From contig NC_135553.1 in the NCBI RefSeq assembly GCF_964340395.1, positions 19,241,001-19,305,000 of the forward strand: 64,000 nucleotides of DNA. Reading direction: 5' to 3'. The position numbers and the translations under genes are program-made. The stretch's first letter is position 1. Every line of letters starts with the position of its first letter. Shown here one piece after another: positions 18,601-29,000 of this stretch. The notes below the pieces were generated by a model, which was not told the DNA's origin, did no database searches, and worked only from the letters and a program-made list of their open reading frames with translations. Source of the DNA: Glandiceps talaboti. Lineage: Eukaryota > Hemichordata > Enteropneusta > Spengelidae.

Positions 18601-21600
18601 GATCAGAGTAGTGCTAATTCCTTAAAACCCAATCATAGCGGGGACTATGTCATTCTCAATGGCTTGTTAATTTATAAAACAATTTGATCATGGCTTCCTA
18701 CTTGACAAATGAATGTGAAACAACATTGACAAAGTCTGTATTTGTAACTCATTACATTCCAAATGATTAATACATGCGTAAAATCTTTGTTATTGTGCAT
18801 ACAATAACAAACCCTGTACACATTTGTTTAGCTTTTTGCAATTTATTGAGTTGCAAACACAGACTTTGTCAATGTTGTTTCACATTCATTTGTCAAGTAG
18901 GAAGCCATGATTAAATTGTTTTATAAATTAAAAATCCAAAATAAATACCCAATCTCCATCCATATGGCCACTTTAATTTAGACAGTCTTACTGTTTTTAT
19001 AGCTGCTATTAATAAAATGATTAACTTTAATATATACTAATTCATTTCACTAAATTATTCACTAATTGTTTGTATTGTCTCATATTGTCATCTAATATAG
19101 TTCACTAATCGTTCACTAACAGCATGTACTTTTCATTCACACAATTTGTCCATGTACCTATATATAAAAAAAGTAATGTTATGTGTTTATTGTTAAAAGT
19201 TCATCAAATGTACAAAACACCCATGGTTAACATATCACTTGACCTTTAACCCCCAATGCAGTCTGTTTACATTACCCATCCATTGAAAATTTATATCGGA
19301 ATGGAAAAGAGATTTAGAAAGAACAGATTTCGTTTTTTTTGTGCCATGACACAAATACAGCTATACATGTAACTGCCAACATTTGTCATCCTACATGTAT
19401 ACATTGTTTGCTTCTTTTCTCTTGTTTCTAAACCCAACACTGGCTCTATGGCAAATTTAATGCTTAATACTGGCAACAGGAGGTTAGTTATCCACACAGA
19501 TATTACCACTTTTTGCTCCGTTTTTCAACTTTTTTTTTGTTTGCATGTCACGATGCCGTTGTTGCATGTAATGGTGGCTACTAGGCTGGCTGCTGGCAGC
19601 CTTGGTTTTTTTTTTTAAGTTGTCGCCGTGCTAGCCATACAAAGCACAGTATATAGTGAATAGTATGGAGTTAGTAGACTAGTCTAGCAGTCTGTGATGT
19701 TGAATGTACAATGTATTACTTTTATAATAGTATGTTTGGATTTTATTCAAATGCACAAGTATATGTTTTTGCTGAACTCTAACCATTACTATGATGACTA
19801 CACTAGGGCATGACAAATAAAGATTATTACCTGTATGTGCCTTGACATAAAAAATTTGTTAAATTTTGAGATACATTGATCTTACATCTGTACTGGTAAA
19901 AACAGAGTTGCACCATAACCGTTGTTCAAGAAACATCAACGGAAATTTTGATTTTAATGACAGTGTAACATTTGCATATGAAGATGTTTTGAAGAAATAA
20001 AGACAACATTTTTTATAAGTATTGGTTAGATTTCAGCAACAGGCCATATACACACTCATCACTCACTGTGAGATATGTAATGGTATCTAGAGAAAATGGT
20101 CAAGAGATGATATTGAAAACACGTTGTCATGGTAACATTCAAAATGAAATATCCTTGTGAAAATGTCAAAGAATACTAGGTTAGACCTATAGTGTGTTTT
20201 TTGTATAGTATAATGGGTAAGCCTTCTGAAGTACTCCTCATTTAGGACTACCCTAGATGATTTGTGTTGAAAAAGAGCTGAACTACTATATGGTCTTGTT
20301 GGCTTCTTGTAATGCTGTTCTTAGTAGGGAAATCTTATAGGACATTTATATTAAAAGATTAACTGTTTACATATTGTGATATACATACATACATGCACAC
20401 ACACACACACACACACACACAATATTTATTTTAACTAGATTACATACAAAGGGGACTCAATAAGTTTTTAGCTCCGAAAAAAACTTATCCTGGAGGGGCA
20501 GTAGAAATGACCCATATCCATCAAATGTGTACTTCAGTGCACAGCCCTGTCTTAATTCAGTTCAATCTAATTCAATTCAATCCAATTCAGTCACTTTATT
20601 TTTTCCTAAATGGCCAGTTCTCTGATGCCCATATCTCAATTTCAACCAAACCTGGCACAAATATGAGACACTTCATATGTCATAAATACACATTTCTCAT
20701 AATACATGTACCTGTTCTCTATTAAAATCAGTGAAACACTTGGTACAATATACAATAATATGTAGAACAGCTACATAACTTTTTACAAATGGAAGTGAAT
20801 GTTTTGAAAATAAATTTTACTGTGTGATTTTGTATTATTTCATATTATCTACTACTGATTATAGTGTACTCATGCACACTAGTTTAGTGTATTGTCAGTT
20901 TAGTACAATCACCAGTTCAGTTGGTGTTATTTCCTCAAATTTTGTAAGCGTGATATGCTAATGTGCCAAACTTAAAGGTTTTCTTTTGAGTTTTCATTCT
21001 TTTAGACATTTCTAATGTCAGAAAAACACAGATGTGTTATAATTAATAATATGTGTACATGAAAATTATGTAGATGTTTTCAATCAGTTATAACTTACAA
21101 CTTAAAAACTTTGACATATATGCATGGAAATTTGCTATATGTTAAGAATTTGAACTTCATGCATGGAAATTTGCTATGTGTAGGTGTTTCCAATCAAGTA
21201 CACTTACGTCTTAATTAAGACTTTGACGTACACAGGGAACCTCTCACATCCTAGCGCTAGGAAGGGGAGCACAGCCATGCACCATGCATTTTTTTTTTAA
21301 TTCTTAACAAATCTTTCACTCAGTCTACTATTTATGGCAGTTTAATACTGTTCTTTTATTTAGTACTTTAGAGCAAGTGTGTATGTGGGGCAGATGTCAT
21401 TTGCTTGTTCATGATTGACTCTGCAGTTGTCTTCACTGAAGTAGGGAGGGTTATTTTTGTGTTCCCCCAGATCTGCAAACTGCATGGGCTGGACAAACGC
21501 ACATAAAAAAGACTTGACGAAAGGGTATTTAAGAGATGTGCACACTGACCAGAAACAATTCTCTTTTTTTTGCCAAACAAGTGAAGGAGTAGATAGCAAT

Positions 21601-24600
21601 CACGGTTTTTTAAAAATGAATCACCAGAAATTGGTTATCATGTTAACATCTCCTGAATTATTAGTATTCTGTAGAAGACAATGACTCTATATTTTAAAGG
21701 GCAATGCCAGTCCAGGAAGTTAAGACATTTTTACTAACTTTGGATTCTGGCATCATTTCATGATTTTACATCACATAAATCTCATGTGACTGCCAAGAAA
21801 TGCCAAATAATTGAAAGTTGCTTCACATCCAGTGTCCCAGCAGTAGTCAAGCTTTTCCTGATGGGAGTTAGCAGATATACATATGTATTAGATGAACAAT
21901 ACATATTCATGATTGTTTAGCTGAAGGTTAAGGGGTATGCATGTCTGCTGACTACAATGAGGCAGTGCTGAATCACAGTGCTAAAGACAGTCACAGTGAA
22001 GCATGTGAAGCAATTTTCAGTTTGTTGTTTCTAGACAGTTGCATGAAATTTTCTGTGACGCAAAAATCATGAAGAGACTTTCAGTATCCAAAGTTCACAA
22101 AAAATGTCAAGTTTATTTCCTGGAATGGTGCTCCCCTTGTAACTATCACTGCAGGTGAAGGGTCAACTGTAGAACTTGCTGTATTAAATGAGCATTTCAT
22201 AATTTAATGTAATAGAAAGGTGCTAATATTACTTATAAAAAAAGCCATTCCTTGTTCTGTCTCATGTCATACGGATTTACCACCTCACACCATGGTCATG
22301 TCATTTTGCTGCTGCTGCACCAATTAACCTTTGACCTAACCTTTGACCTCAAAGTCAGCATTTTTTTTCCCCTAGTAGCCTGTTCTGTGAAAATTATATT
22401 TAAGTTAGAACAAAAGAGGGAGAATATTCTGTATTTTTTTCTTTAAATTTGATTTACATGAAAGAAGCCATAATAACAGTTTGTGTTGTTTTATTTACAA
22501 TTTTGTTATGTGTAGGTGGCAGAGTGAGGAACTGGAAGAGAAGATGGTTTATTTTAACTGATAACTGCCTCTACTATTTTGAGTACACCACTGTGAGTAT
22601 TGTTACATTATGTAGACATGACTATTTGTACCAGTGTGTATGCATACTACTATATTTACTAGCAGTCTAGTTTCTATACAGTATCATTACCATTTACACC
22701 TCCACTCATAGTATAGTCAAAGTGGTTACTCTAGAAGTCCTGAAATGCACGAGATACAATTTAAAATTCATCCACAGCAACCCACACAGTCATTAACATC
22801 ATGTCTTTGTTAGTCAATTGCAAAATTCTAACCAATAACACAGTCCCTCATAAAGTTGGTGTTTTTGGGGGCAGTTATGTACTGTCCAAATATGGTATGT
22901 TTGTCAACTCAGGGATGCTACACTGTTTATGTCACTATAGAAGCTTGGGTTCACTGATTGGATGAACAACTTCTTGTGCTGATTGGGGGACTTTGACCAG
23001 ATGTGGTTTAGTTTGAAACTCAGTTGGCATCAAGACTAGCAAACTAGTGGTATTTGCACTGCAGTGCATTTAGGTATTATGTAGTAGAAAGGTGGTAATA
23101 TTGTTTATAAAAGAAAAGCCATTCCTTGCATAATTCAGATACCAATATTTCCAATGTGCCTGTACCACAAGATTAGGAATGGTCAGACGTTCTCAGGAAT
23201 ACATACTGTAGTTCTACTGTCCTGAACCAGTGTCCCATGTCATCTAACAATGTACTACAGTGTGTACAGAACCCCCATAACAACATGTCTCCCACCAATT
23301 CACGACTTTTTACAAATAATCTTCAAAAACATGTTTTTTGAAGGCAATACATCCTATGCTAACCTAGAGACTTTTTCTTGGCGTTACTATCTCAAGGAAC
23401 TATCTACACCAAAGAAAGTCTCTTTGGGATAGTTACACCAAGACAAGTCTTTGGGTTACTTCCTTACCAACCTAAATAGTAATAAAAATTTCCCTTCTAT
23501 TACAGGATAAAGAACCACGTGGAATTATTCCATTGGAGAATCTACTTGTTAAAGAAATTGATAGCAAGGAGAGTAGGAAACCTGTAAGTACAAATATTAT
23601 TACATATGTACCAGAAATTACTTGCACTGGTGCACGTGCATACTAGTGGTATTTACGCTACAATGCAATACCAAAACATTGCATACCTGCGTGCAAATGA
23701 GGACACGATCATTTGCTCAGGATTGCATAGTGTCATTTTTACAGAAATTTGTTTCGGGTAAACATATGTAATAAGAACAGAACTCCATGATGAATGCCTG
23801 TTTGGATACTCAGTGGTATTGCACTCATGTTTGCAGTGTTTTGTGCTGTGCGAGTGACGCAGAGAAAACTGCAAACACTCATGCAAATACCCCTGAGTAC
23901 CCCACACTGGCACTCACGCATCGTGGGGTTCTGTCATAGTATGTTGTGTTGTTATTCAAATCTGAGATTGTACTACTGTAAGTTTGAGATGATAAATGTT
24001 GAGATCCATGCATAATGAGCATTACTTCCAGTATGAGTTAAGTCTTTACAAAGGAATATATAGGAATATATGACAGAGAACCATGAATACCACCTGATTG
24101 GTAGATGAATATGAATTTATTGTCTTGTCAGTGGTGTTGTGAGCTGTTTGGAGTAGAATTTTAATTTGTTGTCCTTTTTTTTTCAGTGGTGTTTTGAGTT
24201 GTTTTCATCAGATGGCAAGGAAGTGATCAAAGCATGTAAAACAGATGCTGATGGCAAGGTTGTTGAAGGTAAGTCACTTGGTGATATCAATTAGAAATTG
24301 GAACACTTACATTTGTAGTTTGTGATTTTACTGAACCTGGTACGTGATTACAATGTACATACAACCACACTCATTTATGGTACTCCATAGAACAAAATCC
24401 CACTGGGTAACTTTCTTACCTGTGAAACAGTTTAGCCACAAAGTGAAAATCTCACCAAATCTTTCAATAGTAGCACATTTGATTAAAAGATGACGTGATA
24501 TTAATGGTTAAGAAATCATTGTTTTTACAGGGAGACATCAAGTGTACAGAATGTCAGCAGCGTCACAGGAAGAACGAGAAGATTGGATCAAAAGTATTCA

Positions 24601-25253
24601 GTAAGTATAGCAGTTTAATCACAGAAGGGTCTCTCTAGCTTTATATCATTAAAGTGGTCATATGGAGGAGAATTTGGGTATTTATTTTGGATTTTCAATT
24701 TCTTTAAAACAATTTTATCATGGCTTCCTACTTGAGAAATTCAATGTGAAACAACATTGACGGAATCTGTGTTTGTAATTCAATACACTTCAAAAAGCTA
24801 AAAAATGTGTAAAAAGTTTGTTATTGTACGTACAATGACAAAGATTTTGCACATTTATTAATCTTTTGCAATTTATTGAGTTACAAACAAGGACTTAGTA
24901 TATGTAGTTTCACATTGATTTTTCTAGTGGGAAGGCACAATAAAATTGTTTTATAAAGTTAAATATCCAATCCTCATCCATATGGTCACCTTAACAGCAG
25001 GTCAACATTTGATTACTACTCTTGCAGTACTGACTTAAAACATTGTCAAAGACACCCTGACAAGAAACCAGACATTCATTTTACTTGTCTCTTACAAATA
25101 CCCAGTGACTGTGTTAACATCTCACAGTGTTAATTTGGTTCAACTTGTCTGACATGAATGTATTTATTGTACTTTTACAGAGCCAGTATTAGTAAGGATC
25201 CATTCTATGACATGTTGGTTGCCAGGAAGAAAAAAGCCACTCACAGAACATAA
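2995..25253 (+). CDS. CYTH: Cytohesin (ARF guanine-nucleotide exchange factor), complete 14-exon gene
   Basis: Exons: 2995-3070, 5512-5585, 7565-7629, 8452-8530, 9929-10047, 10966-11046, 12956-13068, 13959-14107, 14602-14713, 22516-22592, 23506-23583, 24187-24268, 24531-24600, 25181-25253. All introns are GT-AG and phases close to 415 aa, near the 398-400 of human cytohesins. Order: variable N terminus, coiled coil (about 26-75), Sec7 (about 86-265), PH (about 283-400), short basic tail. The Sec7 catalytic glutamate is Glu176 in FRLPGE. Cytohesins load GTP on ARF1/ARF6 at the plasma membrane, recruited by phosphoinositides through the PH domain. The start uses ATG 2995; ATG 3001 follows in frame. 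The first exon is unlike the vertebrate MEDGVYEPP-type exon, so other first exons may exist. The single gene probably serves all four vertebrate paralogues. Confidence 0.97.
3071..5511. other. Cytohesin intron 1
   Basis: The 2.4-kb first intron shows no exon that I can support. It contains a (TATG)n microsatellite at about 4575-4620. An alternative first exon could lie here but I see no convincing candidate. Confidence 0.4.
4575..4620. repeat. (TATG)n microsatellite
   Basis: About eleven uninterrupted tetranucleotide copies lie in cytohesin intron 1. They generate spurious Met-Tyr-Val-Cys reading frames on both strands. Confidence 0.95.
6363..6670. mobile_element. MITE family B, copy 1
   Basis: About 70 bp at the left end (GATTTTGAGGG, then poly-T stretches, then TTTAACTGGAAGCA) recur in inverted form at the right end (TTCCAGTTAAACATTGGAAC to CCCTCAAAATC). 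The interior holds AGAGGTACCCCAATC. A diverged second copy lies 1.5 kb downstream. There is no coding capacity, so it is non-autonomous. I cannot define a clear target duplication. Confidence 0.7.
6975..7323. mobile_element. TTAA-flanked MITE (family A), copy 1
   Basis: The left boundary is TTAA then AATGGCTGTACGGATGAG; the right is CTCATCCATGTAGCCACT then GTAA (a mutated TTAA). The two ends are inverted repeats and the interior is also palindromic around CACATTTTTTTAGCTTTTTG. It matches the copies at 17507-18976 and 24649-24994. TTAA target duplication is the mark of piggyBac-type transposition; family assignment is an inference. Confidence 0.75.
7641..7701. repeat. (CAAT)n microsatellite, two blocks
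   Basis: Two runs of the tetranucleotide CAAT/AATC are separated by an eleven-base spacer, starting 11 bp after the exon 3 donor of cytohesin. Confidence 0.9.
7885..8303. mobile_element. MITE family B, copy 2 (diverged)
   Basis: It shares with copy 1 the interior CAGAGGTACCCCAATC, AAAATCGGCAAAAGTAGCAAC and the terminal TTTAACTGGAAA in inverted orientation. The left end is GATGTTGAGGG and the right end CCCCAAACTG. It extends to within about 150 bp of cytohesin exon 4. Confidence 0.65.
8728..8800. repeat. Possible interspersed-repeat tail (ATA-rich run plus TTTATCCCACGAGG)
   Basis: A short (AAT)n run is followed by ATTTATCCCACGAGGGGAAA, a palindrome-like block that I associate with retroposon tails in marine animal genomes. 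There is no second copy in the window, so the call is weak. Confidence 0.25.
9929..14107 (+). CDS. CYTH: Cytohesin exons 5-8: Sec7 catalytic domain
   Basis: Four exons encode the core of Sec7. Recognisable blocks are [20 protein letters not shown] (exon 5), the exon 6 helix ending ILVQALR, the catalytic loop [18 protein letters not shown] (exon 7, glutamic finger Glu176) and the substrate groove helix [18 protein letters not shown] (exon 8). These are the two motifs that define ARF GEFs, and no key residue is missing. The domain is brefeldin-A insensitive in the cytohesin family. Introns here hold a LINE tail (11236-11500) but no rival exons. Confidence 0.96.
10122..10162. repeat. (GAATT)n microsatellite
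   Basis: Seven or eight imperfect pentanucleotide copies lie about 75 bp after cytohesin exon 5. Confidence 0.85.
11236..11500 (+). mobile_element. 3' remnant of a non-LTR retrotransposon
   Basis: A broken plus-strand frame contains [15 protein letters not shown], resembling the very C-terminal reverse-transcriptase region of CR1/L2-like LINEs (SFKxxLKxHLF type). It is followed by a short 3' UTR ending TGGCACTTTATAAATTCACT and a (GATT)n tail to about 11500. A terminal tetranucleotide tail is usual for these elements. Only the 3' end survives and there are stops. Confidence 0.4.
14602..25253 (+). CDS. CYTH: Cytohesin exons 9-14: PH domain and basic tail
   Basis: Exon 9 ends EGWLLKQ plus the first base of a glycine codon; exon 10 resumes [16 protein letters not shown] after a 7.8-kb intron. 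The genomic join gives the diglycine form (Q-G-G-R), the version with high PtdIns(3,4,5)P3 selectivity in vertebrates. The phosphoinositide-binding Lys/Arg residues of the beta1-beta2 region are present. Exons 11-13 complete the PH fold ([38 protein letters not shown]). The tail [10 protein letters not shown] is basic but shorter than the vertebrate one. Exon 12 is preceded by a partial tandem duplicate of its own acceptor (24125-24145). Confidence 0.96.
15606..15661. repeat. (GTT)n microsatellite
   Basis: About eighteen trinucleotide copies, giving a false poly-leucine frame on the plus strand. Confidence 0.95.
17507..18976. mobile_element. TTAA-flanked MITE (family A), copy 2, split by a later insertion
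   Basis: The left arm runs from TTAA (17507-17510) through AGTGGCCATATGGATGAG to about 17552, and the right arm from about 18648 to CATCCATATGGCCACT plus TTAA (18973-18976). The two halves together match the uninterrupted copy at 24649-24994. The TA-flanked element at 17555-18645 interrupts it, so this MITE inserted first. Terminal repeats are near perfect over about 40 bp. Confidence 0.85.
17555..18645. mobile_element. TA-flanked non-autonomous element with five 151-bp internal repeats
   Basis: The ends are TA-GTCCCCGC and GCGGGGAC-TA, an 8-bp inverted repeat flanked by TA as in Tc1/mariner-type insertion. The left tip is itself a hairpin: GTCCCC pairs with GGGGAC and CGGAC with GTCCG around a short loop. 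Next come 12-bp CTGTCCGTCCGT-type repeats, then five 150-151-bp tandem copies; CCAATATGG recurs at about 17740, 17890, 18041, 18192 and 18343. Open frames here are repeat artefacts. Confidence 0.75.
20393..20420. repeat. (AC)n microsatellite
   Basis: About thirteen dinucleotide copies in cytohesin intron 9. Confidence 0.95.
23604..23940. mobile_element. Foldback element in cytohesin intron 11
   Basis: Arms at 23789-23837 and 23868-23922 are imperfect inverted repeats (left GGATACTCAGTGGTATT and GTTTGCAGT; right ACTGCAAAC and AATACCCCTGAGTACC) around a 30-nt loop. The left border CTTGCACTGGTGCACGTGCA recurs in diverged form at about 52270, and CTAGTGGTATTTGCAC also at 23045. The right border ACTGGCACTCAC and GGTTCTGTCATA recurs at 14530-14565. 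It is non-coding and its family is unknown. Confidence 0.6.
24649..24994. mobile_element. TTAA-flanked MITE (family A), copy 3, full length
   Basis: The 346-bp element runs from TTAA (24649-24652) AGTGGTCATATGGAGGAG to CATATGGTCACC TTAA (24991-24994). It is palindromic along most of its length. It begins 49 bp after the exon 13 donor of cytohesin and is the reference copy for the family in this window. Confidence 0.85.
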
Positions 25254-25334
25254 GAGAGAATGATGAAACTTACTACGTTTATGACAATCAATCCTAAGAG
25301 ACATTGGCCACTGAAGACCGATGCCGTGGATAAA

Positions 25335-26056
25335 AATAAAAGTATATATGTGTAGTAGATAACTATTGTAGAGTTTGCTGCAAAAAATGCAGTACTTGTA
25401 ATGATTTGTATACTTATACATTAACAAAGTGACTACCATTGGACCAACCCTGTATTTAACTGAAATTACAAATGAAAGACACCTTACTATACCATACACG
25501 GTTGTTCAATCTTTGCAGGATGTGTTCATGAGAAAAATGTCCCGTGCAGAACTCTGTAATGATTTTATGTTGTGGTACAAAACAAAATTTAGTTTATTCT
25601 TAAGGAAACAGTTAAATGGGAGTGTTACCATGAGTTTCCTGCATTTGACCCCAACACAATAAATGTGAAAATCTCTCCAAATCTTGCTGTCAGGTGACCC
25701 GTCACATGATGGTCACCTGATCATCATCTGATCAAACAATGGTGTCCACCAAACTACTGATGATATCTAAGTGGTCCAAGGTACCAATACTATAGTACTA
25801 ACTGAAAACTTGACTCCTAAAAATGAATACATTTTTATTTCCATACTAAAATTTTTGATAAATGAAATTTATTATCGGCCAGTCTGACTTTTGTATTGTA
25901 TGACCATAAAGGTGATGGGTGGCATGACAAAATTGGTGTCTGTAGGGTATATGGTTGTGGACTTGATAGAATATTAGACTAAGTGTACATTGTGAATGTC
26001 ATTGATATTGTCCACCGTGTGGACTGAAAGGTACTGATGTTGCAACTCTAAATAAA
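25335..26056 (+). terminator. Cytohesin 3' UTR with polyadenylation signals
   Basis: AATAAA occurs at 25335-25340, 25658-25663 and 26051-26056, all after the stop at 25251-25253. The last is followed by a T/GT-rich stretch and is the best candidate for the distal end. Which signal is used cannot be decided here. Confidence 0.5.
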
Positions 26057-29000
26057 GTAATCCTTCAATTTTTTGTCTGTATTTGAACGAAAGAAACTAG
26101 CATATTTTACTTGTGACAGTTTAGGCAGAAATTCAAATTGAAGGCAGGGTAAAAGTTGCTTGCAAAGATTATGTGTGCACTTCTATAGCTAGCTTCTCTG
26201 TACTACCTCATGCTGTGTTAAAACTCAAATTCTTTCACCAGGAAGTATATTCTTTGTATGTGGAGTAGTTTTTATGTTTGGAAAAAATCACTGTTCACAC
26301 GGAAGTACTGGTAGGTAGCTAATGTTGAGTATTCCTGACTCTGAAAGGTGGTAGGCAGGTGTGTATAAATACCTGTAATGAGGTCAATACTATCAAGTCT
26401 AGTCGTACATGCTCATATACAACATCATTAAGGATGTGGTTAGCATCACTTGCGGGGATATGTTTTTGTGTGTTTACACATTGAAAAGTTACCACCCCTT
26501 GTCCTCCTTCAGCCAGCTTTGTGATACCAGTGTGAACAGGTTCAAAGGTCAACCCAGAATCAAGGTAATTTGTACAAATGATGGGTTCTAGTATCTTTTT
26601 AGAGCAAAATAATTGACAGCCAAATCTCTCTTTTTAAAAAAAAAATGTGAGTTGTATCATCAGCACATTACTTCTGTTATACAGAATATTTGTGAAAAAA
26701 CATTGCATTTGTCAAGAGTTTAATCTATGAAGTCTGAATTCTGTACTGACCATGTACCAAAGCAATCTATGCAAGGAGTACTTGTATCAATGCATTTCTG
26801 CTATTATTACATGTAGATTGTGTGTGTAAAGCACTCAACATATGTTTTTACTAACGGTTGACCTTCAATACTGTATACTGAAAAATGTGATAACTCAGTA
26901 CACTGAATGTAAGATTCCTATGTGATTATGCTATTTATGTAGATACTTATGATATGTAATACAAGTTTGGATAATTTTTTGGTCAAGTTTTGCTTGTCTG
27001 GGGCTGGCACCCCAAAAAATAATACCCAAAAATATAGCAAGAAATTCATCATTTTTTTATACAAAAAAAACCCAGCTATGAGATGTAATAATATATAATG
27101 ATGTGACCAAAGTATATTTTGGTGGTCACTTGTGTTATATTGAATCATTGAGTATTACATTCATTCAGGTGTGAGCCCAGATAGTGTCCATCTTTATATG
27201 AAACGGGTGGATTTTTTGTTTATGTTGTACAAACCGCGACAAGTTAGAATGTCTAAAAGTTTATCTGCTCATGTAACATGATCTGTACACCAAATAAAAT
27301 TTCGCCCCGCAAACAGGTCCTGTGCAGGCCCTGGACCATTCCCGTGGTACAGGTGTGTGTCAGCAAAGACAACACAAGGGTTGTAGCAGAGCTGTAGCCA
27401 CATGCCTGTCAACAGATACATTGTTGAGTATACAGCCATGTCACAGGATCTGTCTTTGCTACATGTAACAGTACCTGTGTATTTCTGACTATACACAGAT
27501 GTGTACACAAGTATATCATAAAATCATTACTATTACCCATTTGTGAGATATTCTCAGAAATTAAACATATACATACATGTACCAGCAGACCGGTTACATG
27601 TAGGTGTAACAGTCGTGAAATGTGAGCTAATTTTAATACAGACCCAGAACTTGTTGTACATCTCTATGTATGTCATTGTTTCAGTCACGTAATCACAGCA
27701 TTGTGTCCAGTCAGAAATTACAGACCTGTATACATGCCTGTGCCAACAGACCTGTTACATGTCTGTAAATACAGCTATGAACTCTTATCAAATTTACAGA
27801 CCTTGTAACAACACTTGTTTATGTACACTGTTACAGTGCCTGCACTGGGCTTTTGTCAGACATAACCTGTAATCTGCACTGTGGATTTTCAGCTGTATGC
27901 TGTGACTGGCATAGCTATTGTCTCACCCCAAAAACAAACAAACAAAAAACAACAAACAAACAAACAAACCCAAAACAACTCTTTTCCATTCTTGTCTAAC
28001 TAAACCTGTCAAAAAGTCATTCAATCCCGATATACTGGGATAATGACTCTCCCACTAGGGAAATAAAAAACACACATGGACTTGAACCTGAATGAAATAC
28101 TGTAATACAAATTTTTTGTACATTTATTTATTCATTTTGCATGCTGTATCATGTTACCCCAAAACAGTGATACCAATAAGTTCAAATTATTTTAAAATGT
28201 ATAAAGTCTATCACTTATAAGATGGGCCAAAATTATAAAATGAAACTTTTTTTTTTATAGAAGAGTTTGATATTTGATTTGTGGATATATATAGCTAGGT
28301 GGGGAAACATCGTGGTACATTTCTCTCATTCTATGAAAAACTTTTGTGATTTGTATATTGCTATAAATGAAATTGTTTCTTTTAGTTCTAACAGCTGTTA
28401 CATTAAACAACTCAATTATCTTTTAGTGGGAAGTGTCAAGTTAGATGAATTGGTGTTCTTGTCTTGGTTTGTCTTGTCCTACAGAACCAATGCTTGGGTA
28501 GTTTTCACGGTTCTCACACTTTCGGTAATGTGTGGAATTTCAACAGACTCCTGGAAAGTCCCGGAAAATTGATCGACTGAAAGATTAATCTCTGCTGTCA
28601 TGTAAGTGTTGATTTGATAGGCGAGAAATATGTATCAAAAAGCAGGTGTGTAGTTAAATAGAATGGATTTCACTGGTCAACACTCCTGGAAAATGACTAA
28701 AGTTCATTTGAATACTCCGGGAGATCTGATGAAAAAGTCCTTGAATTTTAGTTTAACTATATGTCAGTGTTGTGATAACCATAAACCATGACCTTCATGA
28801 GACACCGGGGGACTTTCTACATTGAACTTAAAGACAGAAAAGCATTAATTAAAGCCAGTGATGTCGCTACACAAAATAATAAAATGTTGACTCAACACTG
28901 AGCTTAGACTGAATGCTTGAAGCTTCCTCAATTTCAAAAAAAAAAAATTATGGTGTGTAGAATTTTTCTCTATGAGCTAATAATCAAAAGAAACTGCCTC

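Larger units (their letters stand above)
14714..22515. other. Cytohesin intron 9 (7.8 kb), splits the PH glycine pair
   Basis: This is the longest cytohesin intron. It holds a (GTT)n run, the nested transposon pair at 17507-18976, an (AC)n run and a candidate 3-nt exon GAG at 19480-19482. In vertebrate cytohesins the matching intron houses a 3-nt optional exon that adds a third glycine. Otherwise I see no exon. Confidence 0.6.

Noticed and set aside
23653-24015. Overlapping frames on both strands near cytohesin exon 11
   Set aside because: They are the two arms of the foldback element read in opposite directions.
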